Shown here one piece after another: positions 50,610-60,681 of a stretch of 64,000 nucleotides of DNA. Position numbers and translations under genes: made by a program. The DNA is taken from positions 46,045-110,044 of the forward strand of contig JAHHHA010000021.1 in assembly GCA_019359615.1 (NCBI GenBank), in the 5' to 3' direction. This DNA comes from Cyanosarcina radialis HA8281-LM2. GTDB lineage: Bacteria; Cyanobacteriota; Cyanobacteriia; Cyanobacteriales; CCAP-1448. Below the pieces are notes generated by a model. The model was not told where the DNA came from and ran no database searches. It saw nothing but the letters and a program-made list of their open reading frames with translations. How positions within the stretch are numbered: the stretch's first letter is position 1; each line of letters begins with the position of its first letter.

Positions 50610-51725
50610 ATGGGCAAGCAAAAACGGATTGGCATTCTCACCAGCGGCGGCGACTGTCCCGGACTTAACGCTGTCATTCGAGCCGCAGTCAGCCACGCTA
50701 CGCTTACCTATGGTTGGGAGGTGGTGGGCATTCCCTATGCCACTCAAGGTTTGCTGGAGGGCAAGACTACACCGTTGACCGTTCACTGCTTCGACCTGCG
50801 GGGCATCGATCCCTTGTTGAGCATGAGCGGCACTATTTTAGGCACTATCAACAAAGGAGATACCTTAGCACGATCGAGCGAGATCCTCGCCAGCTATGAA
50901 GCATTAGGTTTAGATGCTCTGATTGCCATTGGTGGGGATGGCAGCATTAAGATTCTCCACGAACTAGCCCGCCAGGGCAGCTGGAATTTAGTCGCTATCC
51001 CCAAGACGATCGATAACGATGTCGCCTTGACGGAACGGTCAGTGGGGTTCGATACTGCGGTCAATACGATCGCCGATGCCATGTATCGCTTGACTTTTAC
51101 CTCTGCCAGTCACGATCGAGTCACGATCGTCGAAGTCATGGGCAGGAAAGCGGGTCATTTAGCGCTTCAGGCAGGGATTGCGGGCGGTGCAGATTGTATT
51201 TTAATTCCAGAAATCCCTTATACCATCGCTGGAGTTTGTCAAAAGATCGATGAATTGCGCGATCGCTGGGGGCGTAAATTTGCCATTATTGTTGTCGCCG
51301 AAGGCGCTGGATCGGCAAACGATCTGCCAGGTGTAGAGACGCAAGATCTCGCGTCTTTACAGTGCGGCATGGGACAGTATATTGCCAATCAAATTGCTAG
51401 TAACGATCGCGATCGACTCGACGTTCGAGTTTCCGTGTTAGGGCATATCCAGCGGGGCGGCATTCCATCGGCTTTAGATCGTCTGATTGCCACGGCTTTT
51501 GGTAAAGCAGCCGTAGATTTAATCGATCGAGAACAATTCGATCGGATGGTAGCTTGGCAGAACGGAAGAGTTGCAGCAGTGGCGATCGAAGACGTTCTGG
51601 CTCGCAGTCCTTTGTTTGTAGACCCTAATAGCTATTTAGTCGAAACCGCTCGCGCCTTGGGCGTTTATGTGGGAGAGGGGGAGAGGGAGAGAGGGAGAGA
51701 GGGGGAAGAGGGAGAAGAATTTTGA
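50610..51725 (+). CDS. pfkA: 6-phosphofructokinase with mixed ATP/PPi-type active site
   Basis: 371 aa from ATG 50610, 4 bases after the preceding stop. It phosphorylates fructose 6-phosphate. N-terminal [20 protein letters not shown], then [10 protein letters not shown], the catalytic [32 protein letters not shown] and GHIQRGG. The GGDG sequence is ATP-type, whereas PKTIDND carries the Lys that PPi-dependent enzymes have (E. coli PfkA has GTIDND). It is therefore of the intermediate class, and the phosphate donor is not certain. The last 17 residues ([17 protein letters not shown]) are encoded by a GGGAGAGA simple repeat and are not part of the fold. Co-transcribed with the 49574 gene under M2. 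Confidence 0.93.
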   Translation: MGKQKRIGILTSGGDCPGLNAVIRAAVSHATLTYGWEVVGIPYATQGLLEGKTTPLTVHCFDLRGIDPLLSMSGTILGTINKGDTLARSSEILASYEALGLDALIAIGGDGSIKILHELARQGSWNLVAIPKTIDNDVALTERSVGFDTAVNTIADAMYRLTFTSASHDRVTIVEVMGRKAGHLALQAGIAGGADCILIPEIPYTIAGVCQKIDELRDRWGRKFAIIVVAEGAGSANDLPGVETQDLASLQCGMGQYIANQIASNDRDRLDVRVSVLGHIQRGGIPSALDRLIATAFGKAAVDLIDREQFDRMVAWQNGRVAAVAIEDVLARSPLFVDPNSYLVETARALGVYVGEGERERGREGEEGEEF

Positions 51726-51772
51726 ACTCTTCTTCTATGCCCCATGCCCTATGCCCCGATTTGGACTTTATT

Positions 51773-52885
51773 ATGAAGTTTATCGATGAATACCGCGATG
51801 CCCAAATTGCCCAGGAGTACGCCCAAGCGATCGCCCAAATTACTACTCAATCCTGGACGATTATGGAGATCTGCGGCGGCCAGACTCATGCGATCGTCAA
51901 ATTTGGCATAGATGAGCTACTACCCTCACAAATTACTCTAATTCACGGTCCTGGTTGCCCGGTATGCGTTACCCCCGTGGAATCGATCGACTGCGCGATC
52001 GCGATCGCCTCTCGCCCTGAAGTCATTTTTGCCTCTTTCGGGGATATGCTGCGCGTACCTAGTAGCGACAAGGATTTGCTCGCTGTTAAAGCCAATGGTG
52101 GCAACATTCGGATTGTTTATTCGCCGCTAGATGCCCTCAAAATTGCGCGATCGCATCCCGACAAACAGGTAGTATTCTTCGCCGTGGGATTTGAAACCAC
52201 TGCACCTGCAACCGCCATGGCAGTTTACCAAGCCGCGCAACAAAAAATTAAAAATTTCTCCCTTCTGGTGTCTCACGTATTAGTTCCGCCAGCGATGGAA
52301 GCGATTCTGGCTTCGCCTCACAATCGGGTACGAGGATTTTTGGCAGCAGGTCACGTTTGCACGGTGATGGGATACACCGAGTACGAACCGATCGCTCAAA
52401 AGTATAGTATTCCAATTGTGGTGACTGGCTTTGAGCCTGTGGATATCTTGCAGGGCATATATATGTGCGTCAAACAGTTAGAAGAGGGGCGATCGTCAGT
52501 GGAAAATCAATACAGTCGATCGGTTCGTCGCGGCGGCAACGAAACCGCTCAACGGCTAATTCGGGAAGTATTTGCGCTTTGTCTGCGAAATTGGCGCGGG
52601 ATTGGCGAAATCCCTGCAAGCGGTTTGGGATTGCGCGACAAGTATGCCCAATTCGATGCCCAAAGACGCTTTAAGATCGCTAACCATCCAATTGCGGAAT
52701 CGGCTGAGTGTATCAGTGGGTTAATTTTGCAAGGCGTGAAGAAACCCCACGAATGTTCTGCCTTTGGCGATCGCTGCACCCCAGAACATCCTCTGGGTGC
52801 GCCGATGGTTTCATCAGAAGGAGCTTGTGCGGCATATTATCGTTATCGGCAACAGCCAAGCATATCTGTGACAGCGAGCAGTTAG
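51773..52885 (+). CDS. hypD: Hydrogenase iron-cofactor assembly protein HypD
   Basis: 370 aa from ATG 51773 (MKFIDEYRD); the longer frame begins in a CCCATGCC repeat. HypD with HypC assembles Fe(CN)2CO. Landmarks are [80 protein letters not shown] and the C-terminal 4Fe-4S cysteines ([40 protein letters not shown], broken across text). All are intact. hypD and hypE follow pfkA without a recognised separate promoter. Confidence 0.96.
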   Translation: MKFIDEYRDAQIAQEYAQAIAQITTQSWTIMEICGGQTHAIVKFGIDELLPSQITLIHGPGCPVCVTPVESIDCAIAIASRPEVIFASFGDMLRVPSSDKDLLAVKANGGNIRIVYSPLDALKIARSHPDKQVVFFAVGFETTAPATAMAVYQAAQQKIKNFSLLVSHVLVPPAMEAILASPHNRVRGFLAAGHVCTVMGYTEYEPIAQKYSIPIVVTGFEPVDILQGIYMCVKQLEEGRSSVENQYSRSVRRGGNETAQRLIREVFALCLRNWRGIGEIPASGLGLRDKYAQFDAQRRFKIANHPIAESAECISGLILQGVKKPHECSAFGDRCTPEHPLGAPMVSSEGACAAYYRYRQQPSISVTASS

Positions 52886-53044
52886 TACCAAGTAATATTC
52901 AGATCCGATCGAACAGCCATTAAAACTGTAGGGGCGGGTTTTGCCAAAAATTATGGTGTCACAACGATTCGGACTCAGCAAAACCGGACCTGGCCCACCG
53001 TTCGATAATGGTCGATCGACCGCCATGGGAAATGTATAAAAAAG

Positions 53045-54100
53045 ATGGAAACACCAGAAGATTTCACCATATCGTGTCCGATTCCGATCGCTCAATATCC
53101 TCACGTTTTGCTGGCCCATGGTGGGGGCGGTAAGTTGATGCACCAACTGATCGAAACCATGTTCCTCGCCACCTTCAGCAGCGGCGATCGTAACAGACAC
53201 GATGCAGCCGAGATCGACCTCAAAAGTTCCAGAACTGCCTTTACTACCGATTCCTACGTCGTTCAACCGTTGTTCTTCCCAGGTGGAGATATCGGTTCCC
53301 TGGCAGTCAACGGCACAGTTAACGATCTGGCAATGTGCGGCGCTAGGCCGCTGTATCTCAGCGTCGGATTCATTTTAGAAGAAGGGCTGTCGATGGCAAC
53401 TCTGTGGCGGGTAGTGCGATCGATCCAGCAAGCCGCGACAGCCGCTAACGTCCAAATCGTGACTGGCGACACCAAGGTAGTGGATAAAGGTAAGGCCGAT
53501 GGGATTTTTATTAACACTGCTGGGATTGGTGCGATCGAGCATTCCTTTGCGATCGCGCCCCCTTCAGTCAAACCAGGAGACGTGCTGCTGCTCAATGGCG
53601 ATCTCGGCCGTCATGGGATTGCGATTATGGCAGTCAGAGAAGGCTTAGAGTTTGAAAGCCAGATCGAAAGCGATTCTGCTCCTTTAGCCAGTCTAGTTTT
53701 GCAACTGCTTGAAGCTAAAATTGAAATTCATTGCTTGCGAGATCTGACTCGCGGGGGCTTGTCTAGCGCCCTGAACGAAATTGCCCAAGCTGCTGGAGTA
53801 ACGATCGCCATCGATGAAAATTGTATTCCCATTCGCGAAGACGTGCAGGGGGCGTGCGAAATTCTGGGTTTCGATCCGCTTTATGTCGCCAATGAGGGCC
53901 GATTTGTAGCTTTTGTAGCGCCATCTGAGGCTCCAAGAGCATTGCAGATAATGCGATCGCATTCTTTAGGAGCATCCGCCCAAATTATTGGTAATGTAAC
54001 CGAAAGCAACTCTTCTGGTTTTGTCACCATGAACAGTAAAATTGGCACTCAACGGATTGTTGATATGTTAAGTGGAGAGCAGTTACCGCGCATTTGCTAA
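53045..54100 (+). CDS. hypE: Hydrogenase thiocarbamate dehydratase HypE
   Basis: 351 aa. HypE converts the C-terminal Cys carbamoyl group from HypF into thiocyanate. The C-terminus ends LPRIC, the conserved carbamoylated Cys. PurM-like ATP-binding parts are visible as [45 protein letters not shown] (broken: [24 protein letters not shown]) and [15 protein letters not shown]. Full length. Intergenic space before it (160 bp) contains a TTTTGCCAAAAATTATGG-type repeat and no clear promoter. Confidence 0.96.
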   Translation: METPEDFTISCPIPIAQYPHVLLAHGGGGKLMHQLIETMFLATFSSGDRNRHDAAEIDLKSSRTAFTTDSYVVQPLFFPGGDIGSLAVNGTVNDLAMCGARPLYLSVGFILEEGLSMATLWRVVRSIQQAATAANVQIVTGDTKVVDKGKADGIFINTAGIGAIEHSFAIAPPSVKPGDVLLLNGDLGRHGIAIMAVREGLEFESQIESDSAPLASLVLQLLEAKIEIHCLRDLTRGGLSSALNEIAQAAGVTIAIDENCIPIREDVQGACEILGFDPLYVANEGRFVAFVAPSEAPRALQIMRSHSLGASAQIIGNVTESNSSGFVTMNSKIGTQRIVDMLSGEQLPRIC

Positions 54101-54178
54101 ATAGCCTTTTTTTTCTTTGGCATAAGAATAAGCAACTAAACTACATGATACCAAATCCGGTTTCCCAAACCTTCTTGA

Positions 54179-54660
54179 CCTCAATGAGCCTCCGGCTCCC
54201 CCTCTCCCACCTCAAAGAAGCCCTCTCCTACGAGGCTACCGTGTATACATAAGTTATCGGTTTGAAGTTCAGCCTTTTAGATCCCCCTCTCATCCCCCTT
54301 AAAAAGCGGATGCAAGCGCGGCGAGGTTCCCATCTCCTAGCGGAGACGCTAGCCCTTCCAGGGCGGCTACGCCAACGCGTACCGTCAGGTCGTCCGCAGG
54401 ACTTACGCCATGCAGCTTGCACCAAGCAGCGGATGCGCTGTGCGGAGGTTCCCTCCGTATACAAGCGCACCAAGCAGGGGGACTTTGAGTTCTTTTCCCC
54501 CTTTTTAAGGGGGACTAGGGGGGATCTGCGAGGATGTAGGCATCAAAGCTAGAGATGTGTATACACGGTAGCCTATGAGGAGAGTGAAATGGAAGTTTCT
54601 TTTACTGGAGAGGGTTTGGGCGCTGCCCTGAAGCTCTGCCGAAGGGGGTGAGGGCAGCAA
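54179..54660. repeat. Composite R1 + MITE-like repeat, inverted relative to 16421-16880
   Basis: AGCCTCCGGCTCCCCCTCTC and a second R1 half (GGAGAGGGTTTGGGCGCTGC, GGGGGTGAGGGC) surround the 54237-54570 element. No gene is seen in 54101-54698. Confidence 0.75.
54237..54570 (-). mobile_element. MITE-like element with terminal inverted repeats, copy B
   Basis: It begins TACCGTGTATACATAAG and ends GATGTGTATACACGGTA. Internally it has R2 (CCCCCTTTTTTAAGGGGG-like), GCGGATGCAAGCG, GTCAGGTCGTCCGCAGGAC and GGAGGTTCCCTCCG blocks shared with copy A, in reverse orientation. No transposase. Short frames across it on both strands are repeat artefacts. Confidence 0.7.
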
Positions 54661-54698
54661 TGGATGGTATGAGAACCGGATTCGATATGAGATGTCAA

Positions 54699-55193
54699 TT
54701 AAGCAGCTTGAGCTTGTTCTACATTTTGGGCAGTCTCAGAATTAGAGAGTGCCGGAGTATTGCTGAAGTCGATCTTAACTACTCGACGTTGGGCTGTTTC
54801 TACTTTAGGTAGGGTGAGAGTTAAAATCCCATCCTTGAAATCAGCTTCTACGCGATCGTTTTGGATGCGAACTGGTAGAGGAATTACCCGTTTGAATTTT
54901 CCATAACGGAATTCCGAACGGAAATATCCGGGCTTTTCTTCCTTGGTTTGCTGGCGGCGTTCGCCCGCAATTACTACCAAATCGGCAGTTACTTGCACGT
55001 CTAAATCTTTGCCTTCAATTCCTGGAAGTTGCGCTCGCAAAACCAGATTAGTATCTGTATCTTGCAGTTCGACAGCAGGGATCCAATTGAGGTGAGATTT
55101 AGAGTTAGAACTAACTAATTCGTCAAACAAACTATCGAATTGACGGTGGATATTTTGAATTTCTCGGAATGGTTGCCAACGTACTACTGTCAT
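54699..55193 (-). CDS. hspA: Small heat shock protein (Hsp20/alpha-crystallin)
   Basis: 164 aa from ATG 55193 (MTVVRWQPFREIQNIHRQFD), typical of HspA; GTG 55202 is an alternative, three codons earlier. The alpha-crystallin domain runs from about residue 42 to 140, with WIPAVELQDTDTNLVLRAQLPG, ELQ/ERRQQTKEE and the C-terminal DGILTLTLPKVE, including an I-x-I/V-type tail region. It is an ATP-independent chaperone, in cyanobacteria also tied to thylakoid protection. No CIRCE element (TTAGCACTC) is visible upstream. Confidence 0.93.
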   Translation of the reverse strand: MTVVRWQPFREIQNIHRQFDSLFDELVSSNSKSHLNWIPAVELQDTDTNLVLRAQLPGIEGKDLDVQVTADLVVIAGERRQQTKEEKPGYFRSEFRYGKFKRVIPLPVRIQNDRVEADFKDGILTLTLPKVETAQRRVVKIDFSNTPALSNSETAQNVEQAQAA

Positions 55194-55585
55194 TGCCTTC
55201 ACCCTATTATTGATCTATGTTCTGCTGTAAATTTGGTAGCGATCGATAATTGCTAACCGTTAATATCATGTTGCAATTCCCACGCTAGTTTCGTCAGTAG
55301 GGCAAACCTCACCCGATCGGTAATATTTTCCTCACATCAGGTAGGTAGGCTGGCATTAATGATAAAGTTCGAGTCGGGGTATGGGCTTCGGCAAGCTCAG
55401 CCGAACGGGCATAGGGCATAAATGGTCGATCGTGAATTGCGAATTGCGAATTGACAATTGCCTGAAGTTGGAGATTGCTACCAATCGGTTCGGTTCTACA
55501 CCCCTACTAGCGATCGCATTATCGGTATCTTAGTAGAGAGAGCAAAACTGAGATTTAGGTAGTAGCAGTCCGTAAGGTTGAAGGG
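55194..55585. other. Divergent intergenic region with simple repeats
   Basis: Holds the hspA promoter region, a CGGCAAGCTCAGCCGAACGG repeat fragment and a GCGAATTGCGAATTGCGAAT tract at about 55432-55460. No gene or known regulatory motif is recognised. Confidence 0.45.
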
Positions 55586-57121
55586 GTGAAAAGCGTGAAA
55601 CTAAAGTGGCTATTGCCAACCCTGAGTGAAATTTTGACCCGCAACGATCGAGCAGCAGAGGTAGAGTTTGCCCGGAGGGCAGTTGCAGAAGATCGCCCAC
55701 AACTCGATCGCCGTCCGAGTAGAACGGCCAGCAAGCGGGTGAAAGCCGAACGGGAATGGAGCGCGGGCATTGCTGCTTTAGAAGCATTACTGTTGCAGCA
55801 ACTCGGCTGTCACGAGAGCGATCGATCGACAGTTAGAGGATTAGTTTTGACCGGGCCAGTGCCGCTCTTGAGCCATCCAGCAGCGATCGCTAACTATCAA
55901 ACGGGGATTTTTACGGTTGAAGCTTTTCCAGGAAATGCCTTCGTGCCTTTTCAACTGCCCCCAGCGAACCACACGGAGATCGATCGAACTACTAATGTCT
56001 CTTGGTTGTTTCCGTTATTGCCTGTCGATCCATTAGCTGCCGAGCAATTTTGTTTGGTGTTTGCCGCTAATTTTAGCTTGATAATGGTGCTGGGAGAAGA
56101 TGCTAACGGAGTTCCAGCTTTTAAATTTTCCTTCGATCCAGCAGATGTCGAGTTAGCTTGGCGATCGCTCAAATCGCGAGTGCCGCTGGCTACACCTCTT
56201 CATTGGCGCGAACTAGACTCTTTAGTCAAACAATTTCCGGCGGTAGCCCCAGATTACCGCACGGTGATGGAGTTCAGCCGTCAGTTGCTCGACTATCTCC
56301 CAGAAGAAGCTAATGGCAAAGAATCGGAGTGTTCGCACCCATCAACTTCAACTGCCTGGATCGACGAGATCGCTCCCAATCCTTCTGCTACCAAGCCAGA
56401 AGTTGCCAAAGCCGCAGATGTAGAACTTTTGCAAGCTTTAACTCACGAAATCCGCACTCCGCTAACCACCATTCGCACTTTGACTCGGTTGGTGCTGAAG
56501 CGGCGCGACTTGGCACCAGATATCGCCAAGCGGCTAGAAATTATCGATCGCGAGTGTACCGAACAAATCAACCGCATGGAGCTAATTTTCCAAGCGGTAG
56601 AGTTAGCTACCTCTGGATTTAAAACCTCTCCAGTACATCTGACGGCCACCTCGTTAGATGGACTGTTAGAGCAATGTATTCCCCGCTGGCAAACTCAAGC
56701 CCTGCGACACAACGTGACTTTAGATGTAGTTTTGCCGCAAAAATTGCCAGCCGTAGCCAGCAATCCCGCCCTGTTAGAGCGAGTGCTGACGGGCACGATC
56801 GAAAACTTTACTCGCAGCCTCTCCACCGGAGGCCACATCCAATTAGAAGTGACGCGGGCAGGCGATCGCTTGAAGTTGCAATTTCAATCTCAACCCCACC
56901 CGCAAACGACTAGATTACAGTGCAAATCGATCGGTCAACTGCTGACGTTCCAGCCAGAAACTGGTAGCCTCAGCCTCAATCTCAACGTCACTAAAAATCT
57001 CTTCCAAGCTTTGGGCGGCAAATTAATCGTCCGAGAACGTCCGCAACAAGGTGAAGTGATGACTGTTTTCTTACCACTGGAAGTTAATAACAAGGTAGGA
57101 AATACGTTGAGGGATCTTTAA
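55586..57121 (+). CDS. Histidine kinase with degenerate ATPase domain
   Basis: 511 aa. An N-terminal ~270-residue sensory part has no transmembrane helix and I cannot name it (possibly a GAF/DICT-like sensor). HisKA contains LTHEIRTPLTTIRTLTRLVL with the phosphoacceptor His. The ATPase half keeps an N-box-like ERVLTGTIENFTRSLS, but the DxGxG box is absent (LKLQFQSQPHPQTT) and GxGLGL is replaced by ETGSLSLNLNV. It may be ATP-binding deficient or signal by another route. A stand-alone gene with no adjacent response regulator. Confidence 0.8.
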   Translation: MKSVKLKWLLPTLSEILTRNDRAAEVEFARRAVAEDRPQLDRRPSRTASKRVKAEREWSAGIAALEALLLQQLGCHESDRSTVRGLVLTGPVPLLSHPAAIANYQTGIFTVEAFPGNAFVPFQLPPANHTEIDRTTNVSWLFPLLPVDPLAAEQFCLVFAANFSLIMVLGEDANGVPAFKFSFDPADVELAWRSLKSRVPLATPLHWRELDSLVKQFPAVAPDYRTVMEFSRQLLDYLPEEANGKESECSHPSTSTAWIDEIAPNPSATKPEVAKAADVELLQALTHEIRTPLTTIRTLTRLVLKRRDLAPDIAKRLEIIDRECTEQINRMELIFQAVELATSGFKTSPVHLTATSLDGLLEQCIPRWQTQALRHNVTLDVVLPQKLPAVASNPALLERVLTGTIENFTRSLSTGGHIQLEVTRAGDRLKLQFQSQPHPQTTRLQCKSIGQLLTFQPETGSLSLNLNVTKNLFQALGGKLIVRERPQQGEVMTVFLPLEVNNKVGNTLRDL

Positions 57122-57264
57122 ATCTCACATAACTCGACTGCCATTGGAGGAACGATCGAAGTAGCTGGTGGAGTCAAAAACTGAGAAATGTATATCTGAC
57201 GACACTAACTCCCGCTCCAGCAATTGTTACGGTAAGAAGCTATGGTGTTCCCGATTCAACTTTC

Positions 57265-58518
57265 ATGAACCTTTCCACGCTCGTTTTGCTGGCCTTAGCT
57301 GCTGGCATGACCTTTGGTGCTATCTGGCACGAAGCTTTTCCCACCTGGGTCGAGCCGCTCAATATTTACCTCTTAGCTCCTTTGGGGCAAGCTTTTGTGC
57401 GCTTAATTCAATTTGTGGTAGTGCCGATCGTCTTTTCCTCGCTAATTTTAGCCCTCACCCGCATCCCCAATGCCTCCCAGGTGGGACGCTACACCGCTAA
57501 ACTGCTGCTCGGTTATATCCTTACGAGTATTTTAGCCGTGGGGTTAGGGATCGTCGCTGCCATGGTAATACATCCCGGTACGGCTGCGATGGACTTAAGC
57601 CCCACCCAGCTTCCAGCCCAAGCACCGGAAACTGATTTAATTGCTTGGCTCGTCGGCCTGATTCCCACTAATCCTCTAGAAGCACTCGCCTCTGGCAATT
57701 TGCTCCAAACTATTTTTGCCAGTGCGCTGTTCGCCATCGGCATTCAACAGGCAGGCATTGGCGCTCGACCTTTTGTGGCCTCGATCGAGAGTATTTATAT
57801 TATCAGTGAAAAAATCCTGGGCTTAATTCTTTACCTGGCACCCGTCGGGGTGTTTGCCTTGATGAGTTCTGTCATCGCGGTTCAGGGAATCAGCTTTGTG
57901 GGTCAGTTGCTGACTTATATGGTCGGTGTGGTCTTGGCGATCTTGCTGATGATTGGGTTTTATGGACTGATGCTGGGGATTTGGCAAGCCAAGCCGCTCC
58001 ACTTTTTTCGCAGTTTTGCCCCCAGTTTCACTTTAGCTTTTGGTACGGCTAGCTCAAATGCCGCCTTACCTGTGGCGCTGCAAAATGCTCGAGAACATTA
58101 TGGACTCTCGCCGACGATTGCCAGCCTAGCGATTCCTTTAGGCACTGCCCTCAAGCGCGATGGCATGGCAGTTGGGCAAGGCTTTAATGCTTTATTTGTG
58201 GCCCAACTCTATGATGTTCCGCTCACTCCCAGCCTGCTCTTGGCTGTGGTTTTGAGTACCTTACTGGTGTCCTTTAGTACCGCAGGTGTGCCTGGTGCAG
58301 GCATAGTGATGATGGCAACGATCTTCACTGCCTCTGGATTGCCTCTAGAAGCCGTGGCGATTTTGGCGGGAGTCGATCGGTTGATGGATAGTTTTCATAC
58401 TTTACTCAATGTGGTGGGGAATACGGCTCATGCTGTGATGTTAGAGCGATGGGAACCCCAACCTTCAGTAGCCCCATTGCAGGTACTCCCAGTTACCCCT
58501 GAAGTCGATCGACTTTAG
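57265..58518 (+). CDS. Dicarboxylate/amino acid:cation symporter (DAACS)
   Basis: 417 aa, about eight helices plus re-entrant loops of the GltP/DctA fold. FVRLIQFVVVPIVFSSLILALTRI is the family start. The Ser-rich re-entrant loop is FGTASSNAALPVALQNA (the AS-SNAALP signature), and the second loop is GVPGAGIVMMATIFTASGLPLEAVAILAGVDRLMDSFHTLLNVVGNTAHA (given only in part here: VPGAGIVMMATIF, GVDRLMD). Imports glutamate, aspartate or C4-dicarboxylates with Na+ or H+. Single gene; substrate unresolved. Confidence 0.93.
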   Translation: MNLSTLVLLALAAGMTFGAIWHEAFPTWVEPLNIYLLAPLGQAFVRLIQFVVVPIVFSSLILALTRIPNASQVGRYTAKLLLGYILTSILAVGLGIVAAMVIHPGTAAMDLSPTQLPAQAPETDLIAWLVGLIPTNPLEALASGNLLQTIFASALFAIGIQQAGIGARPFVASIESIYIISEKILGLILYLAPVGVFALMSSVIAVQGISFVGQLLTYMVGVVLAILLMIGFYGLMLGIWQAKPLHFFRSFAPSFTLAFGTASSNAALPVALQNAREHYGLSPTIASLAIPLGTALKRDGMAVGQGFNALFVAQLYDVPLTPSLLLAVVLSTLLVSFSTAGVPGAGIVMMATIFTASGLPLEAVAILAGVDRLMDSFHTLLNVVGNTAHAVMLERWEPQPSVAPLQVLPVTPEVDRL

Positions 58519-58553
58519 GGCTGGTTTGGGGAGTATGAAAACCGGATTTGGGA

Positions 58554-59381
58554 TCAATTAAATTCGGCTCGATCGATCGTCCCTTGGAAAAATTCAAAAT
58601 ATCGATCGGAACCAAACCACCAACCAACGCCAACTTGCGACGGAATCGTAAAACCGTCAAAGGTGCGTTCGGCATAGTATTTGCCGCCCATGGGAATGTA
58701 AGTCCAACTGCCATCTGGGGTTCGATCGCCCCAACGGAGGGCATAGCCAGATAAGAGTTTGCCATCGCGATCGATTTCTAATCTGAGGGTGACGGGTTCG
58801 CCATCTACTTTCAGCTTGGCTTCGATCGTCCGATCGTCGATCGCGCTCCACTCTACACCCGCTTGCGGTAACAAGGCAGACGGCAACCACATCAGTTCTG
58901 CTACCATGCGCCCCATGGCAGAACGAGCCGTATCGGGATTAGAGGCGTTAACCACAGGTATTAATCCCAAAACCGCAAATCGCATTCGCCCCATGCGATT
59001 GAAGTAATAGTCGGCTCCCCGAAATTGCGACCAACCGCTACCGATTTTTGCTTGCCAAACAAATCCTTTCGATGTCAGAAGTTCTTGGGCTTGCATTGGC
59101 AACCAGGGTTTATCTGATGCCAGCCTAAACTGTCCCTGCATATCCAACTCGACAGTAGTAGCTAGGGGCGTTCCCAGGGCAATCGCGCGTAAAAAGTAAC
59201 GCTGGACTGGCTCTGGTAGATCGGCGATCGCTTCTTTGGTAAAGGTTTTAGGCGTTGGTGCCGATGCCAAAGTTTGCCAAATTCGATCGACTTCCTGCTG
59301 GCTGCGGATTTGCCCGATTGCCAAGCTACCAAAGGCGATCGCTAGGAGAATGCTAATGCCAACGAGAATAGTTTTGAACAT
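58554..59381 (-). CDS. DUF6544-like protein with N-terminal anchor
   Basis: 275 aa. Residues 5-25 (ILVGISILLAIAFGSLAIG) form a signal anchor. The body includes LPEPVQRYFLRAIA, VELDMQGQFR, LTSKGFVWQAKIG, GLIPVVNASNPDTARSAMGRM and WLPSALLPQAGVEW, the pattern of a conserved family with proteins of about 250-290 aa (DUF6544 from memory). Function unknown; beta-rich lipid-binding fold likely. Convergent with the symporter gene. Confidence 0.75.
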   Translation of the reverse strand: MFKTILVGISILLAIAFGSLAIGQIRSQQEVDRIWQTLASAPTPKTFTKEAIADLPEPVQRYFLRAIALGTPLATTVELDMQGQFRLASDKPWLPMQAQELLTSKGFVWQAKIGSGWSQFRGADYYFNRMGRMRFAVLGLIPVVNASNPDTARSAMGRMVAELMWLPSALLPQAGVEWSAIDDRTIEAKLKVDGEPVTLRLEIDRDGKLLSGYALRWGDRTPDGSWTYIPMGGKYYAERTFDGFTIPSQVGVGWWFGSDRYFEFFQGTIDRAEFN

Positions 59382-59559
59382 TTTGACACTTCCCCGATCG
59401 GCTTGAGATTTATTAAGTATTTTTACTCGATCTCATCCTAGTAGATCGATATGAGGTCTTTGTGAAGATTTAGCTAGCAAAATTTCTCCAGCAGGCGATT
59501 GATACGAGCGATTTATTGGGAAAACTAAAAATAGCCAGTTCTTCAACCAGAATCTCTAA

Positions 59560-60681
59560 ATGTTTCTCATCGCTCCCTGTTTGCGCTGGGCTAAAAAAAT
59601 TGCCTTCAAGATGCTAAGACCGATCCGACAGCTTATCCGCTCTTTTGTAACTTCCAGATCGCGATCGCTAGGATTAAATTATCTGAGACAGGGGATAAAG
59701 CAAGGCAAACGGGGAAGGTACGAGGAGGCTGTAACCAAAATAAATCGAGCCTTAGAGTTATTTCAAAAAGCAAGCGATCTCAAGTCTACAGGGCTAACTT
59801 TCAATTATTTAGGGTTCCTCTATAGCGAACGAGGCTTGTATCCCCAAGCATTACAATGCCACGAGCAAGCTCTATCAATTCGTCGCGATTTAGAAGATCG
59901 TCAGGCAGAGGCAGTAACTCTGAATAATTTAGGGGCAGTATATAGCTATATTGGGGAGTTTCAACTAGCATTAAATTATTATTGTCTGGCTCGCGATATT
60001 TATCAAGAAATTGGCAATACCCCCAGTCAGGCTACGATTCTCAACAATATCGCCCACTTGTATTTTTTGTTGGGTAACGATCGGCAAGCCTTGGAATACT
60101 ATCGAGATGGTTTGGCGATCGCCAGTCAAGCGAGCGATCGCGATACTGAAGGACGCATTCTCGACAATATTGGTTTAATCTATTATCGAAATGGCGATTT
60201 TGCCACAGCTTACAATTATCATCAACAAGCTTTTTTATTGTTGAAATCGATCGACAATATTCCATATCAAGCAGTTGCCTTGGGCAATCTAGGCGATACA
60301 TACTGCAAATTGAATGATTTTTTTAAAGCAGATTACTGTTATCGTCAGGCTTTAAATATTCAGGAAAAAATTGGCAATCGTCGAGATGAATCTTTTACTC
60401 TTATGAGTATCGGTAAGATGTACGAACAACAACAAAATCTTACAGAAGCGCTTCAATATTATCAACGATCGCTTAAGATTCGCCAAATGTTAAATAGTAG
60501 TTTAGACGAAATGCAGGCTCTTCAGTTTCTAGGAAGAGTTTGCACTAAATTAGAACAGTACGTCCAGGCGCGAGAATATTACCAGCAAGCTTTGGCAGTT
60601 GCTAAAGTTAACGGACACCGATACTTAGAAAATAAGTTTGTCAATACGATCGACGAACTTAATAAAAATATAGAACAATAA
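59560..60681 (+). CDS. TPR-repeat protein
   Basis: 373 aa. About seven tetratricopeptide units of 40 residues, each with the pattern LNNLG.VY...G....AL.YY..AL.I....G, for example TLNNLGAVYSYIGEFQLALNYY and ILDNIGLIYYRNGDFATAYNYHQQA. The 40-residue period resembles the kinesin-light-chain type. No signal peptide is evident; a basic, hydrophobic N-terminus (MFLIAPCLRWAKKIAF) may associate with membrane. Scaffold role; partners unknown. Confidence 0.88.
   Translation: MFLIAPCLRWAKKIAFKMLRPIRQLIRSFVTSRSRSLGLNYLRQGIKQGKRGRYEEAVTKINRALELFQKASDLKSTGLTFNYLGFLYSERGLYPQALQCHEQALSIRRDLEDRQAEAVTLNNLGAVYSYIGEFQLALNYYCLARDIYQEIGNTPSQATILNNIAHLYFLLGNDRQALEYYRDGLAIASQASDRDTEGRILDNIGLIYYRNGDFATAYNYHQQAFLLLKSIDNIPYQAVALGNLGDTYCKLNDFFKADYCYRQALNIQEKIGNRRDESFTLMSIGKMYEQQQNLTEALQYYQRSLKIRQMLNSSLDEMQALQFLGRVCTKLEQYVQAREYYQQALAVAKVNGHRYLENKFVNTIDELNKNIEQ

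Noticed and set aside
16491..54570. Reading the two inverted elements as ends of one composite transposon
   Set aside because: They have no transposase, their core is also found as a fragment in hypF, and the regulon's ppsA box lies outside. They are more simply dispersed repeats; only the possibility of inversion is kept.
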